From contig NZ_JAUSXY010000001.1 in the NCBI RefSeq assembly GCF_030944625.1, forward strand, positions 62,001-126,000: a DNA stretch of 64,000 bases, written 5' to 3'. This document shows positions 11,784-20,142 of the stretch, piece by piece. The notes below the pieces were generated by a model, which saw nothing but the letters and a program-made list of their open reading frames with translations, had not been told where the DNA came from and ran no database searches. Position numbers and translations under genes: made by a program. How positions within the stretch are numbered: position 1 is the first letter of the stretch; the number at the start of each line of letters is the position of its first letter. This DNA is from Arthrobacter sp. SLBN-112 (GTDB lineage: Bacteria; Actinomycetota; Actinomycetes; Actinomycetales; Micrococcaceae).

Positions 11784-11811
11784 GTGACAAAGGTCACCTA
11801 GACCGGTCTAG
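11784..11811. promoter_or_regulatory. CRP/GlxR-like site adjoining a 14-bp palindrome upstream of pckG
   Basis: GTGACAAAGGTCAC (11784-11797) has the GTGA-N6-TCAC form of cAMP-receptor-family sites. It abuts CTAGACCGGTCTAG (11798-11811), a perfect palindrome. Both lie between divergent pckG and tRNA-Arg, about 150 bp from the pckG start. A -10-like TAGCAT for pckG is at 11673-11678 (minus). Carbon-source control of pckG is an inference. Confidence 0.5.
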
Positions 11812-11911
11812 TTGCGGAGATTACAAGCGTTTCGATTTGGCACTACGGGCCCGGCTCGCGTAAAGTAATTCGAGGTTCGGGGAGAGCGGTTCTTCTCCCA
11901 GGACACGGAAT

Positions 11912-11988
<77 letters not shown>

Positions 11989-11992
11989 ACCA

Positions 11993-12026
11993 GGTCCGCA
12001 CCGGTTCGCCGGTGCGGACCTTTTTT
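11993..12026 (+). terminator. Rho-independent terminator after tRNA-Arg
   Basis: GGTCCGCACCGG (11993-12004) pairs perfectly with CCGGTGCGGACC (12009-12020) across a TTCG tetraloop, followed by six T. Confidence 0.92.
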
Positions 12027-12052
12027 GTGCTGTCCCGCCATCGCGGCCCGGC

Positions 12053-12058
12053 TAGGCT
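12053..12058 (+). promoter_or_regulatory. Putative -10 box TAGGCT of a leaderless promoter
   Basis: TAGGCT is followed by GTGCAC (6 nt) and ATG 12065. There is no Shine-Dalgarno. The same box and spacing recur before other genes in this window. Confidence 0.55.
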
Positions 12059-12064
12059 GTGCAC

Positions 12065-13519
12065 ATGATGCCCGACGCCGCTGAGCGCGAATTTGATGTT
12101 GTTGTTATCGGCGCAGGCGCCGTAGGAGAAAACGTGGCGGGCCGCGTGGTCCAGGCCGGCCTGACAGCCGTCATGGTTGAGGCAGAGCTGGTTGGCGGTG
12201 AGTGCTCCTATTGGGCGTGCATGCCATCCAAGGCGCTGCTCCGGCCCGGCACCGCCCTGCACGGGGCGCAGGCCACCCCCGGCGCCAAGGAAGCCGTCAC
12301 CCGCACCCTCGACGCCGCCGCCGTCCTGGCACGCAGGAACTACTTCACGTCCAACTGGCAGGACGACAGCCAGGTTTCCTGGGCGGAGGATGCAGGGATC
12401 GAACTGGTACGCGGCCACGGCTGGCTGACCGGCCCCAAGACGGTGGAGGTGGCCGCCCTGGACGGGGCTCAGCACCTGCTGCGGGCACGGCACGCGGTGG
12501 TCCTCGCCACCGGATCGACCCCCAACACCCCTCCCCTCGAGGGACTGGAGGACGTGCAGGTTTGGGGAACCAGGGAAGCGACGTCGGCCAGCGAGGTTCC
12601 GGAACGCCTCACAGTCCTGGGCGGCGGAGTGGCCGGAACCGAACTGGCTCAGGCATTCGCCCGCTTGGGCTCAAGCGTCACCCTGGTGGCGCGCAGCGGC
12701 CTGCTTGGCACGTTCCCTGAGGAAGCGGCGGCGCTGGTCGCGGCGGGATTGCGGGCAGACGGCGTCGACCTGCGGCTGCATACGGCCACCGAACGGATCC
12801 GCGCGAACGACGACGGGACGCTCACCCTCAGCCTGGGCGACGGAACCACCGTCACGGCAGAGAAGGTCCTGGTCTCCACCGGCCGGCACCCGGCACTGGA
12901 AGGCCTGGGCCTGGAAAGCGTCGGCTTTGAACCTGGCGAATCCGGGCACCTGGCCCTTTCGGCGGACACCACAGGCCTGGTGGAAGGCACCCCCGGCGAC
13001 GACGCCTGGCTCTATGCCGTGGGGGACGCCGCGGGCAAGAACCTCTTCACCCACCAGGGCAAGTACGAGGCCCGCGCCACCGGCGACGCCATCGCCGCCC
13101 GGGCCAAAGGCGACCTCAAAGGAACGCCGGACGACTGGACCCGCTACGCCCAGACGGCCAACCAGCACGCCGTGCCCAGTGTCGTCTTCACGGACCCCGA
13201 GCTGGCCAGCGTCGGACGTACGTTGAAGACCGCCACGAAGGACGGCTATAACGCATCCTCCGTGGAGCTGCCCATCCAGGTTGCCGGCTCTTCCCTGCAC
13301 TCGGAGAACTATGAGGGGTGGGCGCAGCTGGTGGTTGACGAAGACCGCAAAGTCCTCCTGGGGGCCACCTTTGCCGGACCCGATGTTGCCGAACTACTAC
13401 ACGCGGCCACCATCGCGGTGGTGGGCGAGGTGCCGCTGGAACGCCTTTGGCACGCTGTCCCCTCCTACCCGACCATCAGCGAAGTGTGGCTGCGCCTGCT
13501 GGAGAAGTACGGTCTCTGA
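12065..13519 (+). CDS. FAD-dependent pyridine nucleotide-disulfide oxidoreductase
   Basis: A 484-residue class I flavoprotein disulfide reductase. The N-terminal FAD Rossmann motif is VVVIGAGAVGENVA, the redox-active disulfide is in GGECSYWACMPSKALLRP (C-X4-C), the NAD(P) motif is LTVLGGGVAGTELAQAFA, and the second FAD motif is WLYAVGDAAGKNLFTHQGKY. The C-terminal dimerisation domain is complete, with HAVPSYPTISEVW supplying the conserved His. It resembles dihydrolipoamide dehydrogenase and mercuric reductase, but HAVPSYP and the absence of neighbouring lipoate-complex genes leave the substrate open; soluble pyridine-nucleotide or quinone reductase activity is possible. ATG 12065 fits the leaderless pattern (TAGGCT-N6-ATG). 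Confidence 0.88.
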   Translation: MMPDAAEREFDVVVIGAGAVGENVAGRVVQAGLTAVMVEAELVGGECSYWACMPSKALLRPGTALHGAQATPGAKEAVTRTLDAAAVLARRNYFTSNWQDDSQVSWAEDAGIELVRGHGWLTGPKTVEVAALDGAQHLLRARHAVVLATGSTPNTPPLEGLEDVQVWGTREATSASEVPERLTVLGGGVAGTELAQAFARLGSSVTLVARSGLLGTFPEEAAALVAAGLRADGVDLRLHTATERIRANDDGTLTLSLGDGTTVTAEKVLVSTGRHPALEGLGLESVGFEPGESGHLALSADTTGLVEGTPGDDAWLYAVGDAAGKNLFTHQGKYEARATGDAIAARAKGDLKGTPDDWTRYAQTANQHAVPSVVFTDPELASVGRTLKTATKDGYNASSVELPIQVAGSSLHSENYEGWAQLVVDEDRKVLLGATFAGPDVAELLHAATIAVVGEVPLERLWHAVPSYPTISEVWLRLLEKYGL

Positions 13520-13526
13520 TTTCTAT

Positions 13527-13555
13527 TTGAACTGACCAGTCAGTTCGGTTAGCCT
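13527..13555 (+). promoter_or_regulatory. Promoter with TetR-type operator in its spacer
   Basis: TTGAAC (13527-13532) and TAGCCT (13550-13555) are separated by exactly 17 bp. Inside the spacer and overlapping the -35 box lies the palindrome AACTGACCAGTCAGTT (13530-13545), typical of TetR-family sites. The third gene of the operon encodes a TetR regulator, so autorepression is likely. Confidence 0.75.
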
Positions 13556-13586
13556 TGATGCAGACCTCTTCTGCGAAAGGCAAGCC

Positions 13587-14336
13587 TTGCTCTCAGCACA
13601 CCAGCTCCACGCCAAAGGACGCCGGGACCCGCTGCTTCCGCCGACCTCACTGACCGCCGCCCGCGGCGAGCTGCTGCTCGTCAGCGGCGACCGCCAGGAC
13701 CAGCGCACCGCACTTGCGCTCCTGCTCAGCGGCAGGATGAAGGCCACCGGCGGCGGTCAGCTCAGCTGGGACAACAACTCCCGGACCAAGCAGCTCCGCC
13801 TCGCCGCGGCACTGGTGGACTCCCCCGGCGTCAATGAACCGGAGGAACACCTCAGCGTCCGCGACCTGGTGACCGAGGACCTGGCCCTGATCCCCCGCCG
13901 CTACCGTGGTGCCCTGCTCAGCCGGCCTTGGCTCAAGGTCAACCGGTTCGAGGACATCGCGGACCTGTGGACGGAACAGCTCGAGCCCCGGCGGCGGCTC
14001 GAACTGCTGACGGCGCTGGCCCTGGCCAACCCGCGCACCGACCTGCTGGTGGTCGATTCCCCGGACCGGCACAGCGCGGATGAACTCACCTGGCTGCCCC
14101 GCCTCCAGGCGTTGGCCTACGACGCCGGGCGGCCGCTCGCCGTCGTAGCGGCCGTCAGTGCCGTCCCCGCATCGTGGGACGGGCCGGTTGCCGTCATCGG
14201 CAACGCGGCATCCGAAGCCGCCCCCGAACCCGCGCCGGAGCCGGCGCCCGAGGCCCCGGCCGGCAAGCACTCAGCGGAGTCCCTGCCTGACCGGGAAGAC
14301 CAGGAAACCGAACTCGAAACCGAGGTTGCCAAGTGA
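13587..14336 (+). CDS. ABC-ATPase-like protein with degenerate nucleotide-binding motifs
   Basis: A 249-residue protein with the outline of an ABC transporter ATPase but without its catalytic signatures. The expected Walker A position reads LLLVSGDRQDQRTALALLLS instead of GxxGxGKST; the signature region reads LEPRRRLELLTALALANP instead of LSGGQ; the Walker B position reads TDLLVVDSPDRHSADELTW. The C-terminus is an acidic tail with APEPAPEPAPEA repeats. The TTG start at 13587 is preceded by GAAAGG at proper spacing. The stop overlaps the GTG of the YhgE/Pip gene (GTGA), so the two are coupled. It may be a structural or regulatory partner of that membrane protein; ATP hydrolysis is doubtful. 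Confidence 0.75.
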   Translation: MLSAHQLHAKGRRDPLLPPTSLTAARGELLLVSGDRQDQRTALALLLSGRMKATGGGQLSWDNNSRTKQLRLAAALVDSPGVNEPEEHLSVRDLVTEDLALIPRRYRGALLSRPWLKVNRFEDIADLWTEQLEPRRRLELLTALALANPRTDLLVVDSPDRHSADELTWLPRLQALAYDAGRPLAVVAAVSAVPASWDGPVAVIGNAASEAAPEPAPEPAPEAPAGKHSAESLPDREDQETELETEVAK

Positions 14337-16369
14337 CTGTCCTGCGGCTGGCCCGCTCCGAACTCAAGCGCATGACCGGCGGGCTGCTGCCCAAGCTGAC
14401 CATCCTGGCGCTGACCATGGTCCCGCTGCTCTACGGTGCCGTATACCTGTATGCGAACTGGGACCCCTACGGCCACCTCAACAACCTTGACGCGGCCTTG
14501 GTGGTGGAGGACTCGGGTGCAACCGCTGCCGACGGCACCCGGCTGGAGGCCGGAACCAAAGTGGCGGACAGCCTGGTGGAGGGCAACGTGTTCCATTGGG
14601 TTCCGGTGGCCAGTGCAACAGAGGCCGATGCCGGAGTCAGCAGCGGCCAGTACGCCTTCGCCCTGAAGATCCCCAAGGATTTCTCGGCAAACCTGGTCTC
14701 GCCGGGCAGCTTTGATTCCGCGAGCCAGGCCATGCTGAACGTCACCACGAACGACGCCAACAATTACCTCCTGAGCACCATCGTGGACAAACTGACCACG
14801 GCCGTTCACACCACCGTGGCCAAGGAGGTTGGTGAGGAGACTGCAAACCAGTTGCTCACCGGCTTCGGGACCATCCACAGCAAAATGGTCCAGGCCGCGG
14901 ACGGCGCCTCCCGGCTGGCCGACGGCGTGGCGACGCTCAGGGACGGAACGGTCACCCTCCACGACGGGACTTCCGCCTTGAGCAGCGGCGCCGACCAGTT
15001 GTACGCCGGCCAGCTGAAGCTGCTGGATGGTGCCAACCAGCTGACCGACGGCGCGGGGCAGCTCAGCAGCGGATTGTCGACGCTGAAGGACAAGACCGCC
15101 ACGTTGCCGACCGATGCCCAGACGCTGGCCTCCGGCGCGGCGCAGGTGGCTGCCGGGAATGCCCAATTGAATACCAAAGTGCAGGATGTGGCGTCCCAGC
15201 TGGAGGCAGCAGACCAGGGACTGCGGACCCGGGTGGTGGAGTCCAACAGCAGGCTCGTGGCTTCCGGCGTCCTGACCCAGGAACAGGCTGACAAGGTGTT
15301 GGCCGATTTCGACGCCGCCGCAGCGTCCAGTCCTGTTGCCGCCGCAAAGGCCAAGATTCAGACGGACGCCGAACAGGTCCAGCAGTTGGCCGACGGATCC
15401 GAGGCCGTCAGCGTCGGCGCAGCCCAGCTGGCCGCCGGAATGCCGGCCTTGAAGGATGCCATCGTGCAGGCGTCGGCCGGGGCGAACCAGCTTCACACGG
15501 GGGCCGCAGCGCTGGCAACCGGTGAGCAGTCCGCCGTCGACGGCGCCGCCGGACTTGCGGACGGCGCGCGGAAGGTGGACGCCGGCGCGGCCCAACTCGT
15601 TGATGGTGCGGGCCAGGCCGCCACCGGTTCCCGGACGTTGGCCGACGAGATCGGAAAGGGGGCCGGCCAGGTCCCCAACCCGGACGACACCCAAAAGAGC
15701 AACCTCTCCCAGGTGATGGCCGATCCTGTGGCGGTCAGCAATGTCTCGCAGGCCAAGGCCGGTTCCTACGGCGCAGGGCTGGCACCCTTCTTCCTCACGC
15801 TGGCCCTGTGGATCGGGATCTTCATGCTGATCCAGGCGATGCGGCCCATTACGCAGCGGGCCCTTGCCTCGAACGCGCCGTCGTGGAAGATCGCGCTGGG
15901 CGGCTGGCTGCCGTTCCTGCTGGTCTCGGTGGTGCAGGCGTCCCTGCTGACCCTGGTGGTGGATGTGGGGCTGGGGCTGAACCCTGCGCATCCTGTGCTG
16001 ATGTGGCTGTTCCTGCTTGCCGCGGCCATGGCCTTCAGCGCACTCATCCAGGGGATCGTGGCCCTGCTGGGGTCACCGGGCAAGCTGGTGGTACTCATCC
16101 TGCTGGTGCTGCAGCTGGTGTCATCCGGCGGTACGTTCCCGTGGCAGACCACCCCGGAGCCGCTGCATGCGGTGCATCAGGTCCTCCCCATGGGCTATGT
16201 GGTGACCGGGATGCGGCACCTGATCTACGGCGCGGACCTGTCCATGATTATTCCCACCCTGGCCGGGCTGCTGGGCTACACCGTACTGGGCGCTGCCCTG
16301 TCCACCCTGGCAGTGCGCAAGAACAAGTACTGGACGCTCAAGACCCTGAAACCGGAGATCGCCGTATGA
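14333..16369 (+). CDS. YhgE/Pip-type membrane protein
   Basis: A 678-residue protein with one N-terminal membrane helix (LTILALTMVPLLYGAVYLYA), a long extracytoplasmic region and a C-terminal block of about five helices starting at LAPFFLTLALWIGIFMLIQA. This is the YhgE/Pip (phage infection protein) and ABC-2-like layout. The middle region repeats a hydrophilic DG-A-LxxGxxxL unit (for example ASRLADGVATLRDGTVTLHD), predicted to form a long alpha/coiled-coil stalk. The family is associated with export, phage adsorption and type VII secretion-related functions, but the substrate is unknown. It overlaps both neighbours by 4 bp in a tight operon under the promoter at 13527. Confidence 0.88.
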   Translation: MTVLRLARSELKRMTGGLLPKLTILALTMVPLLYGAVYLYANWDPYGHLNNLDAALVVEDSGATAADGTRLEAGTKVADSLVEGNVFHWVPVASATEADAGVSSGQYAFALKIPKDFSANLVSPGSFDSASQAMLNVTTNDANNYLLSTIVDKLTTAVHTTVAKEVGEETANQLLTGFGTIHSKMVQAADGASRLADGVATLRDGTVTLHDGTSALSSGADQLYAGQLKLLDGANQLTDGAGQLSSGLSTLKDKTATLPTDAQTLASGAAQVAAGNAQLNTKVQDVASQLEAADQGLRTRVVESNSRLVASGVLTQEQADKVLADFDAAAASSPVAAAKAKIQTDAEQVQQLADGSEAVSVGAAQLAAGMPALKDAIVQASAGANQLHTGAAALATGEQSAVDGAAGLADGARKVDAGAAQLVDGAGQAATGSRTLADEIGKGAGQVPNPDDTQKSNLSQVMADPVAVSNVSQAKAGSYGAGLAPFFLTLALWIGIFMLIQAMRPITQRALASNAPSWKIALGGWLPFLLVSVVQASLLTLVVDVGLGLNPAHPVLMWLFLLAAAMAFSALIQGIVALLGSPGKLVVLILLVLQLVSSGGTFPWQTTPEPLHAVHQVLPMGYVVTGMRHLIYGADLSMIIPTLAGLLGYTVLGAALSTLAVRKNKYWTLKTLKPEIAV

Positions 16370-17013
16370 CCACCGAACCACCGGCCGGGTCGAAAGGGCT
16401 CCGGCCTGCCCGGACCAACGCCACCCGCCAGAAACTCTTCGACGCCTCCATGGAACTGATCGGCGAGCGCGGGGCGGCCAACGTCACGGTGGATGAAATC
16501 GCCGCCGCGGCCGGGGTGTCCAAGGGCACCGTCTACTACAATTTCGGCAGCAAATCCGAGCTCATCGCCCAGTTGCTGCGGCACGGGGTGGACATTCTCA
16601 AGGCCCGGCTGCTTGAGGCCGCCGACGGCGGCGGCAGTGGCCGTGACCCGCTGCTGGCCATGGAAGCGATGATTGGCCAGGCCATGGACTTCATGGCCGA
16701 ATACCCCTCCTTCGCGCGCCTGTGGGTCAGTGAGAACTGGCGGATCCCGAGTGAATGGCAGGGCACGTTCTCGGTCCTGCGCGGGGAGCTCCTCGAGGTG
16801 GTCGGCCAGGCCGTGGAAAGCGTGGCAGCGGCGTACCCGGTGGATGACTCGGTATCCCGGGGAAGCCTGGAAACGGCCATCTTCGGTGCCTGCTTCGTGG
16901 TGGGGCTGGACCGGCAGACCTACAATCCCGAGCGCACCCGTGACCAAAGTGTTGCAGCAATCATGGCCATCATGCGCGGCTACGTCCTGAAGGAGGCTGC
17001 TCCTCGGGGATGA
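16366..17013 (+). CDS. TetR-family transcriptional regulator
   Basis: A 215-residue repressor. The N-terminal helix-turn-helix is LFDASMELIGERGAANVTVD followed by EIAAAAGVSKGTVYYNFGSK, a textbook TetR domain; the C-terminal ligand domain is helical. ATG 16366 overlaps the stop of the YhgE/Pip gene (ATGA). As last gene of the operon, with an AACTGA-N4-TCAGTT palindrome in the operon promoter, it most likely represses its own operon until a ligand binds. The ligand cannot be inferred, though such regulators often sense compounds handled by the adjacent membrane protein. Confidence 0.92.
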   Translation: MTTEPPAGSKGLRPARTNATRQKLFDASMELIGERGAANVTVDEIAAAAGVSKGTVYYNFGSKSELIAQLLRHGVDILKARLLEAADGGGSGRDPLLAMEAMIGQAMDFMAEYPSFARLWVSENWRIPSEWQGTFSVLRGELLEVVGQAVESVAAAYPVDDSVSRGSLETAIFGACFVVGLDRQTYNPERTRDQSVAAIMAIMRGYVLKEAAPRG

Positions 17014-17747
17014 TGGAGCACATGCGCCATACCGGAATGAGCGGAAAGTTTGCGGTGATCTGCGGCGTCGTCGCCGCCGGGCTGCTGGTGCTCACGGGGA
17101 TGACCCTTGCCGAACCGGTGTTCCTTGCGTTCCTCGGCGTCCTGGGGCTGGCTTACCTGGCTGCTGTTGCCGAGATCGTGGTGCGGCGCCGGCGCTTCGC
17201 CCTGCTCGCTGCGGGTGCCGGAACCGCACTCGCCCTCGGCTTTTCCCTGGCGTTCCTCAGCACCTGGACGCTGGCGTACGACGACCAGTCCTCCTTCCTG
17301 GGCACTCCGCTGCCCACCCACGACCCGGACAACTACTTCCTGGGTGCCGGCATCGCAGCCGCGGCAACATTCGGCGCCCTCTTCCTAGGCGCGCTCTGGC
17401 CGGGAAGGCGGAGCGCCACCGCGGCCCGGAGACCCGCCGGAACCAGAAGGCGTCCGGCGTCCGCTCCACGGCCGGCCACCCGTGCCAACGCGCAGGCCCC
17501 TGCACGCACGGCATCACAACGCACCCCATCACAAAGGCCAGGACCGGCGGCGCGCAGCCAGCGTGCTGCCGCGCCGCGGACCGCCGGTCAGGCGTCCGGG
17601 TCACAGGCGTCGCCCGTTCAGCGGACGTCCGCCTCCCGCACCCCTGCCCGGGGGACGTCCGCAGCAGCCAAGCGCCCGTCGTCGTCCGTGTCTCCGGCGC
17701 CCAAACCGGCACCCAGGTCCGGCAGCGGCTCAACCTCGCGCCGCTGA
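17010..17747 (+). CDS. Membrane protein with low-complexity C-terminal tail
   Basis: A 245-residue protein of unknown function. Four hydrophobic segments are visible (FAVICGVVAAGLLVLTGMTL, FLAFLGVLGLAYLAAVAEIV, LLAAGAGTALALGFSLAFLS, GAGIAAAATFGALFLGALW), followed by about 110 residues rich in Ala, Pro, Arg, Ser and Thr, probably a disordered basic cytoplasmic tail. ATG 17010 overlaps the TetR stop. The last 130 bp overlap the 3' end of the opposite EamA gene. The membrane half looks like an ordinary coding region; the tail could be variable between strains. Confidence 0.7.
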   Translation: MMEHMRHTGMSGKFAVICGVVAAGLLVLTGMTLAEPVFLAFLGVLGLAYLAAVAEIVVRRRRFALLAAGAGTALALGFSLAFLSTWTLAYDDQSSFLGTPLPTHDPDNYFLGAGIAAAATFGALFLGALWPGRRSATAARRPAGTRRRPASAPRPATRANAQAPARTASQRTPSQRPGPAARSQRAAAPRTAGQASGSQASPVQRTSASRTPARGTSAAAKRPSSSVSPAPKPAPRSGSGSTSRR

Positions 17748-18622
17748 CGGCGCCCGCCTGCCCGGGTGAGCACCGCCGTCGCGACGCCGCCCAGGAGGAG
17801 CAGGCCGCCCGCCAGTTCCGTTGCCGACGGCACCTCGGCAAGGACCAGCCACGCTGCGCTCATGCCCACCACCGGGACCAGCAGGGTGAAGGGCACAACG
17901 GCCGACGACGGGTGGCTGGCTAGGAGCCGGTTCCAGATTCCATAACCCACCAGTGAGGCGAAGATTGCCGTGTACAGTGCGCTGAGCGCGGTGGGCGCCT
18001 GCAGCGTGAACAGCGACTGCCAGACCGTATCGGGCCCGTCCACCAGCACTGACAACACGCCCAGCGGGAGCGGGACCACAGCCCCGGACCAGACCACCAG
18101 CCCCAGGCCGGAGGCGGCTTTGGCCTTCCGGGCAATCACATTTCCCGCCGCCCACGACAACGCCGCGGCCAGGACGATGACCAGCGGGAGCAGCGGTGCC
18201 ACGGCGCTGCGGCCTACCGCCACGAGGGCCAGTCCGGCGACGCCCAGCACGACGCCCGCCAGCTGCCGCCGGCTGGGGCGTTCGCCCAGGAAACCCGCAG
18301 CGAGGAGGACGGTCAGCAGGACCTGCGCCTGCAGGACCAGGGACGCCAGCCCCGCGGGCATGCCCAGCGCCATGGCCAGGTAGAGGAGGCCGAACTGGCC
18401 TGCACTCATGAAGAGTCCGACGCCGATGATGGCCTTCCAGCTGACGTCCGGCTTCCTGATGAAGAAGATCCAGGGGACCACCACGAGGACGAAGCGCATG
18501 GCGACGAACAGCAGCGGCGGGAAGTCGCGGCCTCCGGCGTGCAGCCCGATGTCGATGGCTACGAAGTTCAGGCCCCACAGCAGGGCGACAAGGACGGCAA
18601 GGAGGGAATCGCGCAGGTTCAC
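17618..18622 (-). CDS. EamA-family (DMT) metabolite exporter
   Basis: A 334-residue drug/metabolite transporter with ten predicted helices in two EamA repeats: the first starts LLAVLVALLWGLNFVAIDIG, the second contains LVIVLAAALSWAAGNVIARK. Such proteins (RhaT/YdcZ/EamA superfamily) export amino acids or metabolites. GTG 18622 was chosen because the first helix begins six residues later; the upstream frame is not family-like. Family homology ends near VLTRAGGRR; the remaining ~42 residues are antisense to the low-complexity tail of the neighbouring gene, so the native stop seems to have been lost. Divergently placed from a LysR regulator that may control it. Confidence 0.85.
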   Translation of the reverse strand: MNLRDSLLAVLVALLWGLNFVAIDIGLHAGGRDFPPLLFVAMRFVLVVVPWIFFIRKPDVSWKAIIGVGLFMSAGQFGLLYLAMALGMPAGLASLVLQAQVLLTVLLAAGFLGERPSRRQLAGVVLGVAGLALVAVGRSAVAPLLPLVIVLAAALSWAAGNVIARKAKAASGLGLVVWSGAVVPLPLGVLSVLVDGPDTVWQSLFTLQAPTALSALYTAIFASLVGYGIWNRLLASHPSSAVVPFTLLVPVVGMSAAWLVLAEVPSATELAGGLLLLGGVATAVLTRAGGRRQRREVEPLPDLGAGLGAGDTDDDGRLAAADVPRAGVREADVR

Positions 18623-18695
18623 AATCCATACTCTGGCAGGGCAAACGATGAAGCACCAGCGCCGATATATACCGGCAATCATGTACGTTTGCTTC

Positions 18696-19625
18696 ATGAT
18701 TGATATCGGATCCCTGCGGGCGCTCGCGGCGGTCGAACAGCACGGTTCCGTCATTGCGGCCTCGGAGGCCATGGGATTCAGCCCGTCGGCCGTGTCCCAG
18801 CAGGTGAAGAAGCTGGAGAAAGAGGCTGGCTTCGCGGTCCTGGAGCGCCGGGGCCGCGGGGTCCTGCTCACGGAGCGCGGACTGGCCCTGGCGGCATACG
18901 GCCGGCGCATCCTTGCCGAGTTGGAGGAGTTGCAGTCCACGTTGCTGGCAGACCCGGCCAAGCCCAGCGGCAGCCTCCGCGTGGTTTCCTTTTCCACGGC
19001 CTGCCGCGGACTGGTGGGCCCGCTGCTGGCACGGCTTGAGGGGTCGGGAGCGGCGCTGGATGTCACCGTGCTGGCCGAGGATCCGCGCGAAGCCGTGGCC
19101 CGGGTCGCCCACGGCGAGGCGGACCTCGGCCTCGTGCATAACTGGAATTCCGTGCCACTGGTGATTCCGGAGCATCTGACGCTGGAGTGGCTGTGCGAGG
19201 ATGTGGCGGACGTCCTCGTGCACCGCACCCATCCCCTCGCAGGGCGCCCCGAGGTTGCGCCGGCAGAGCTTGTTGACGAACGGTGGATCAGCACGCCTGC
19301 GGGGGCAATCTGCAATGAGGCCCTGCTCCGGATTTTCGCGGACTTGGGGCGGGTGCCGGATATCCGGGTTTATGATCCCGATTTCGCGACGCATATCGCG
19401 ATGGTGGAGCAGGGAGTGGCGGTGGCGCTCGTTCCCCGGCTGGGGCGCCCGGCACTCCCCCGGGATGTCATCGCTGTTCCCGTGATCAACCCGGTGCAGG
19501 CGCGCCAGGTTGGGCTCGTCCATCGCAAGACCATGACTTCCAGCCCGGGCATCAGGCACATCGCCGGGCTCCTGCGTGGGATTGCCGCCGGCGGGGTTGG
19601 CGCTAGTGGGCCCGGGGAACCTTGA
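18696..19625 (+). CDS. LysR-family transcriptional regulator
   Basis: A 309-residue LysR protein. The N-terminal HTH is LRALAAVEQHGSVIAASEAM then GFSPSAVSQQVKKLEKEAGF, and the C-terminal substrate-binding fold includes GEADLGLVHNW. ATG 18696 matches the usual LysR N-terminus (MIDIGSLRAL); ATG 18681 is an in-frame alternative. It is divergent from the EamA exporter across a 73-bp gap containing ATGAAGC (18648-18654) and its inverse GCTTCAT (18691-18697), a possible operator. A role in exporter control, like ArgP/LysG with their exporters, is inferred. Its last 23 bp overlap the convergent SixA-like gene. Confidence 0.9.
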   Translation: MIDIGSLRALAAVEQHGSVIAASEAMGFSPSAVSQQVKKLEKEAGFAVLERRGRGVLLTERGLALAAYGRRILAELEELQSTLLADPAKPSGSLRVVSFSTACRGLVGPLLARLEGSGAALDVTVLAEDPREAVARVAHGEADLGLVHNWNSVPLVIPEHLTLEWLCEDVADVLVHRTHPLAGRPEVAPAELVDERWISTPAGAICNEALLRIFADLGRVPDIRVYDPDFATHIAMVEQGVAVALVPRLGRPALPRDVIAVPVINPVQARQVGLVHRKTMTSSPGIRHIAGLLRGIAAGGVGASGPGEP

Positions 19626-20130
19626 ACTTGGTGATCCTGGCGTCCTGCCCATCCAGTTCCGCCCAGGGCTTCTCCGTTTCCAGGACGGTCAGCGCACTGG
19701 TGGGATAGCGGGTGGCGGCGTCCATGTAGGCGTCGTGGTCGGAATCCCGCGACGCGAGGTGCATTGCCAGGTCCTGTACGCCGGGCAGGTGCGCGATCAG
19801 CATCAGGGTGGTCACGGTATCCGGCACGTGGTTGACCACGGTGAGCATCCGCTGGGCCGAGGCCGCGTACAGGCCGTCCTCAAGCTTGGGCGTGGGCGCC
19901 TTGTCCCCCAGCTCGGAGCAGACCCAGGTGCACGTTTGCCGGGTACGCAGGGCGCTGGAGCACAGGATGAAGTCCGGAACGATGTTGTGCTTGAGCAGCC
20001 ACCGTCCGGCGAGCGGCGCCTCCCGGTGCCCGCGCTCCTCGAGCGGCCGCTCATGATCGGCCACCCCGCCCGGCCAGTCAGCCTTGGCATGGCGCATGAT
20101 CACAAGGCGTCGAACATGGTGCGAACTCAT
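19603..20130 (-). CDS. SixA-like histidine phosphatase
   Basis: A 175-residue histidine phosphatase. The catalytic RHG-type motif is LVIMRHAKADWPGG near the N-terminus; ERPLEERGHREAPLAGRWL, ILCSSALRTRQT and LMLIAHLPGVQDLA supply the second Arg and His. The small size and RHAK motif match SixA phosphohistidine phosphatases, which remove phosphate from histidine in signalling proteins; a general phosphomonoesterase role is also possible. ATG 20130 is preceded by TAGGCT and 6 nt, with no Shine-Dalgarno. Confidence 0.9.
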   Translation of the reverse strand: MSSHHVRRLVIMRHAKADWPGGVADHERPLEERGHREAPLAGRWLLKHNIVPDFILCSSALRTRQTCTWVCSELGDKAPTPKLEDGLYAASAQRMLTVVNHVPDTVTTLMLIAHLPGVQDLAMHLASRDSDHDAYMDAATRYPTSALTVLETEKPWAELDGQDARITKFKVPRAH

Positions 20131-20136
20131 GGCCCA

Positions 20137-20142
20137 AGCCTA
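20137..20142 (-). promoter_or_regulatory. Putative -10 box TAGGCT of a leaderless promoter (sixA-like gene)
   Basis: On the minus strand TAGGCT is followed by TGGGCC and ATG 20130, the same box and 6-nt spacing as at 12053. Confidence 0.5.

Noticed and set aside
14117..15991. 624-codon minus-strand frame over the YhgE/Pip gene
   Set aside because: Repeats in this frame only reflect the repeated hydrophilic units on the plus strand.
17730..19652. 640-codon minus-strand frame over EamA and LysR
   Set aside because: Different frame from the EamA gene, rich in Arg/Pro/Gly/His, typical of out-of-frame translation.
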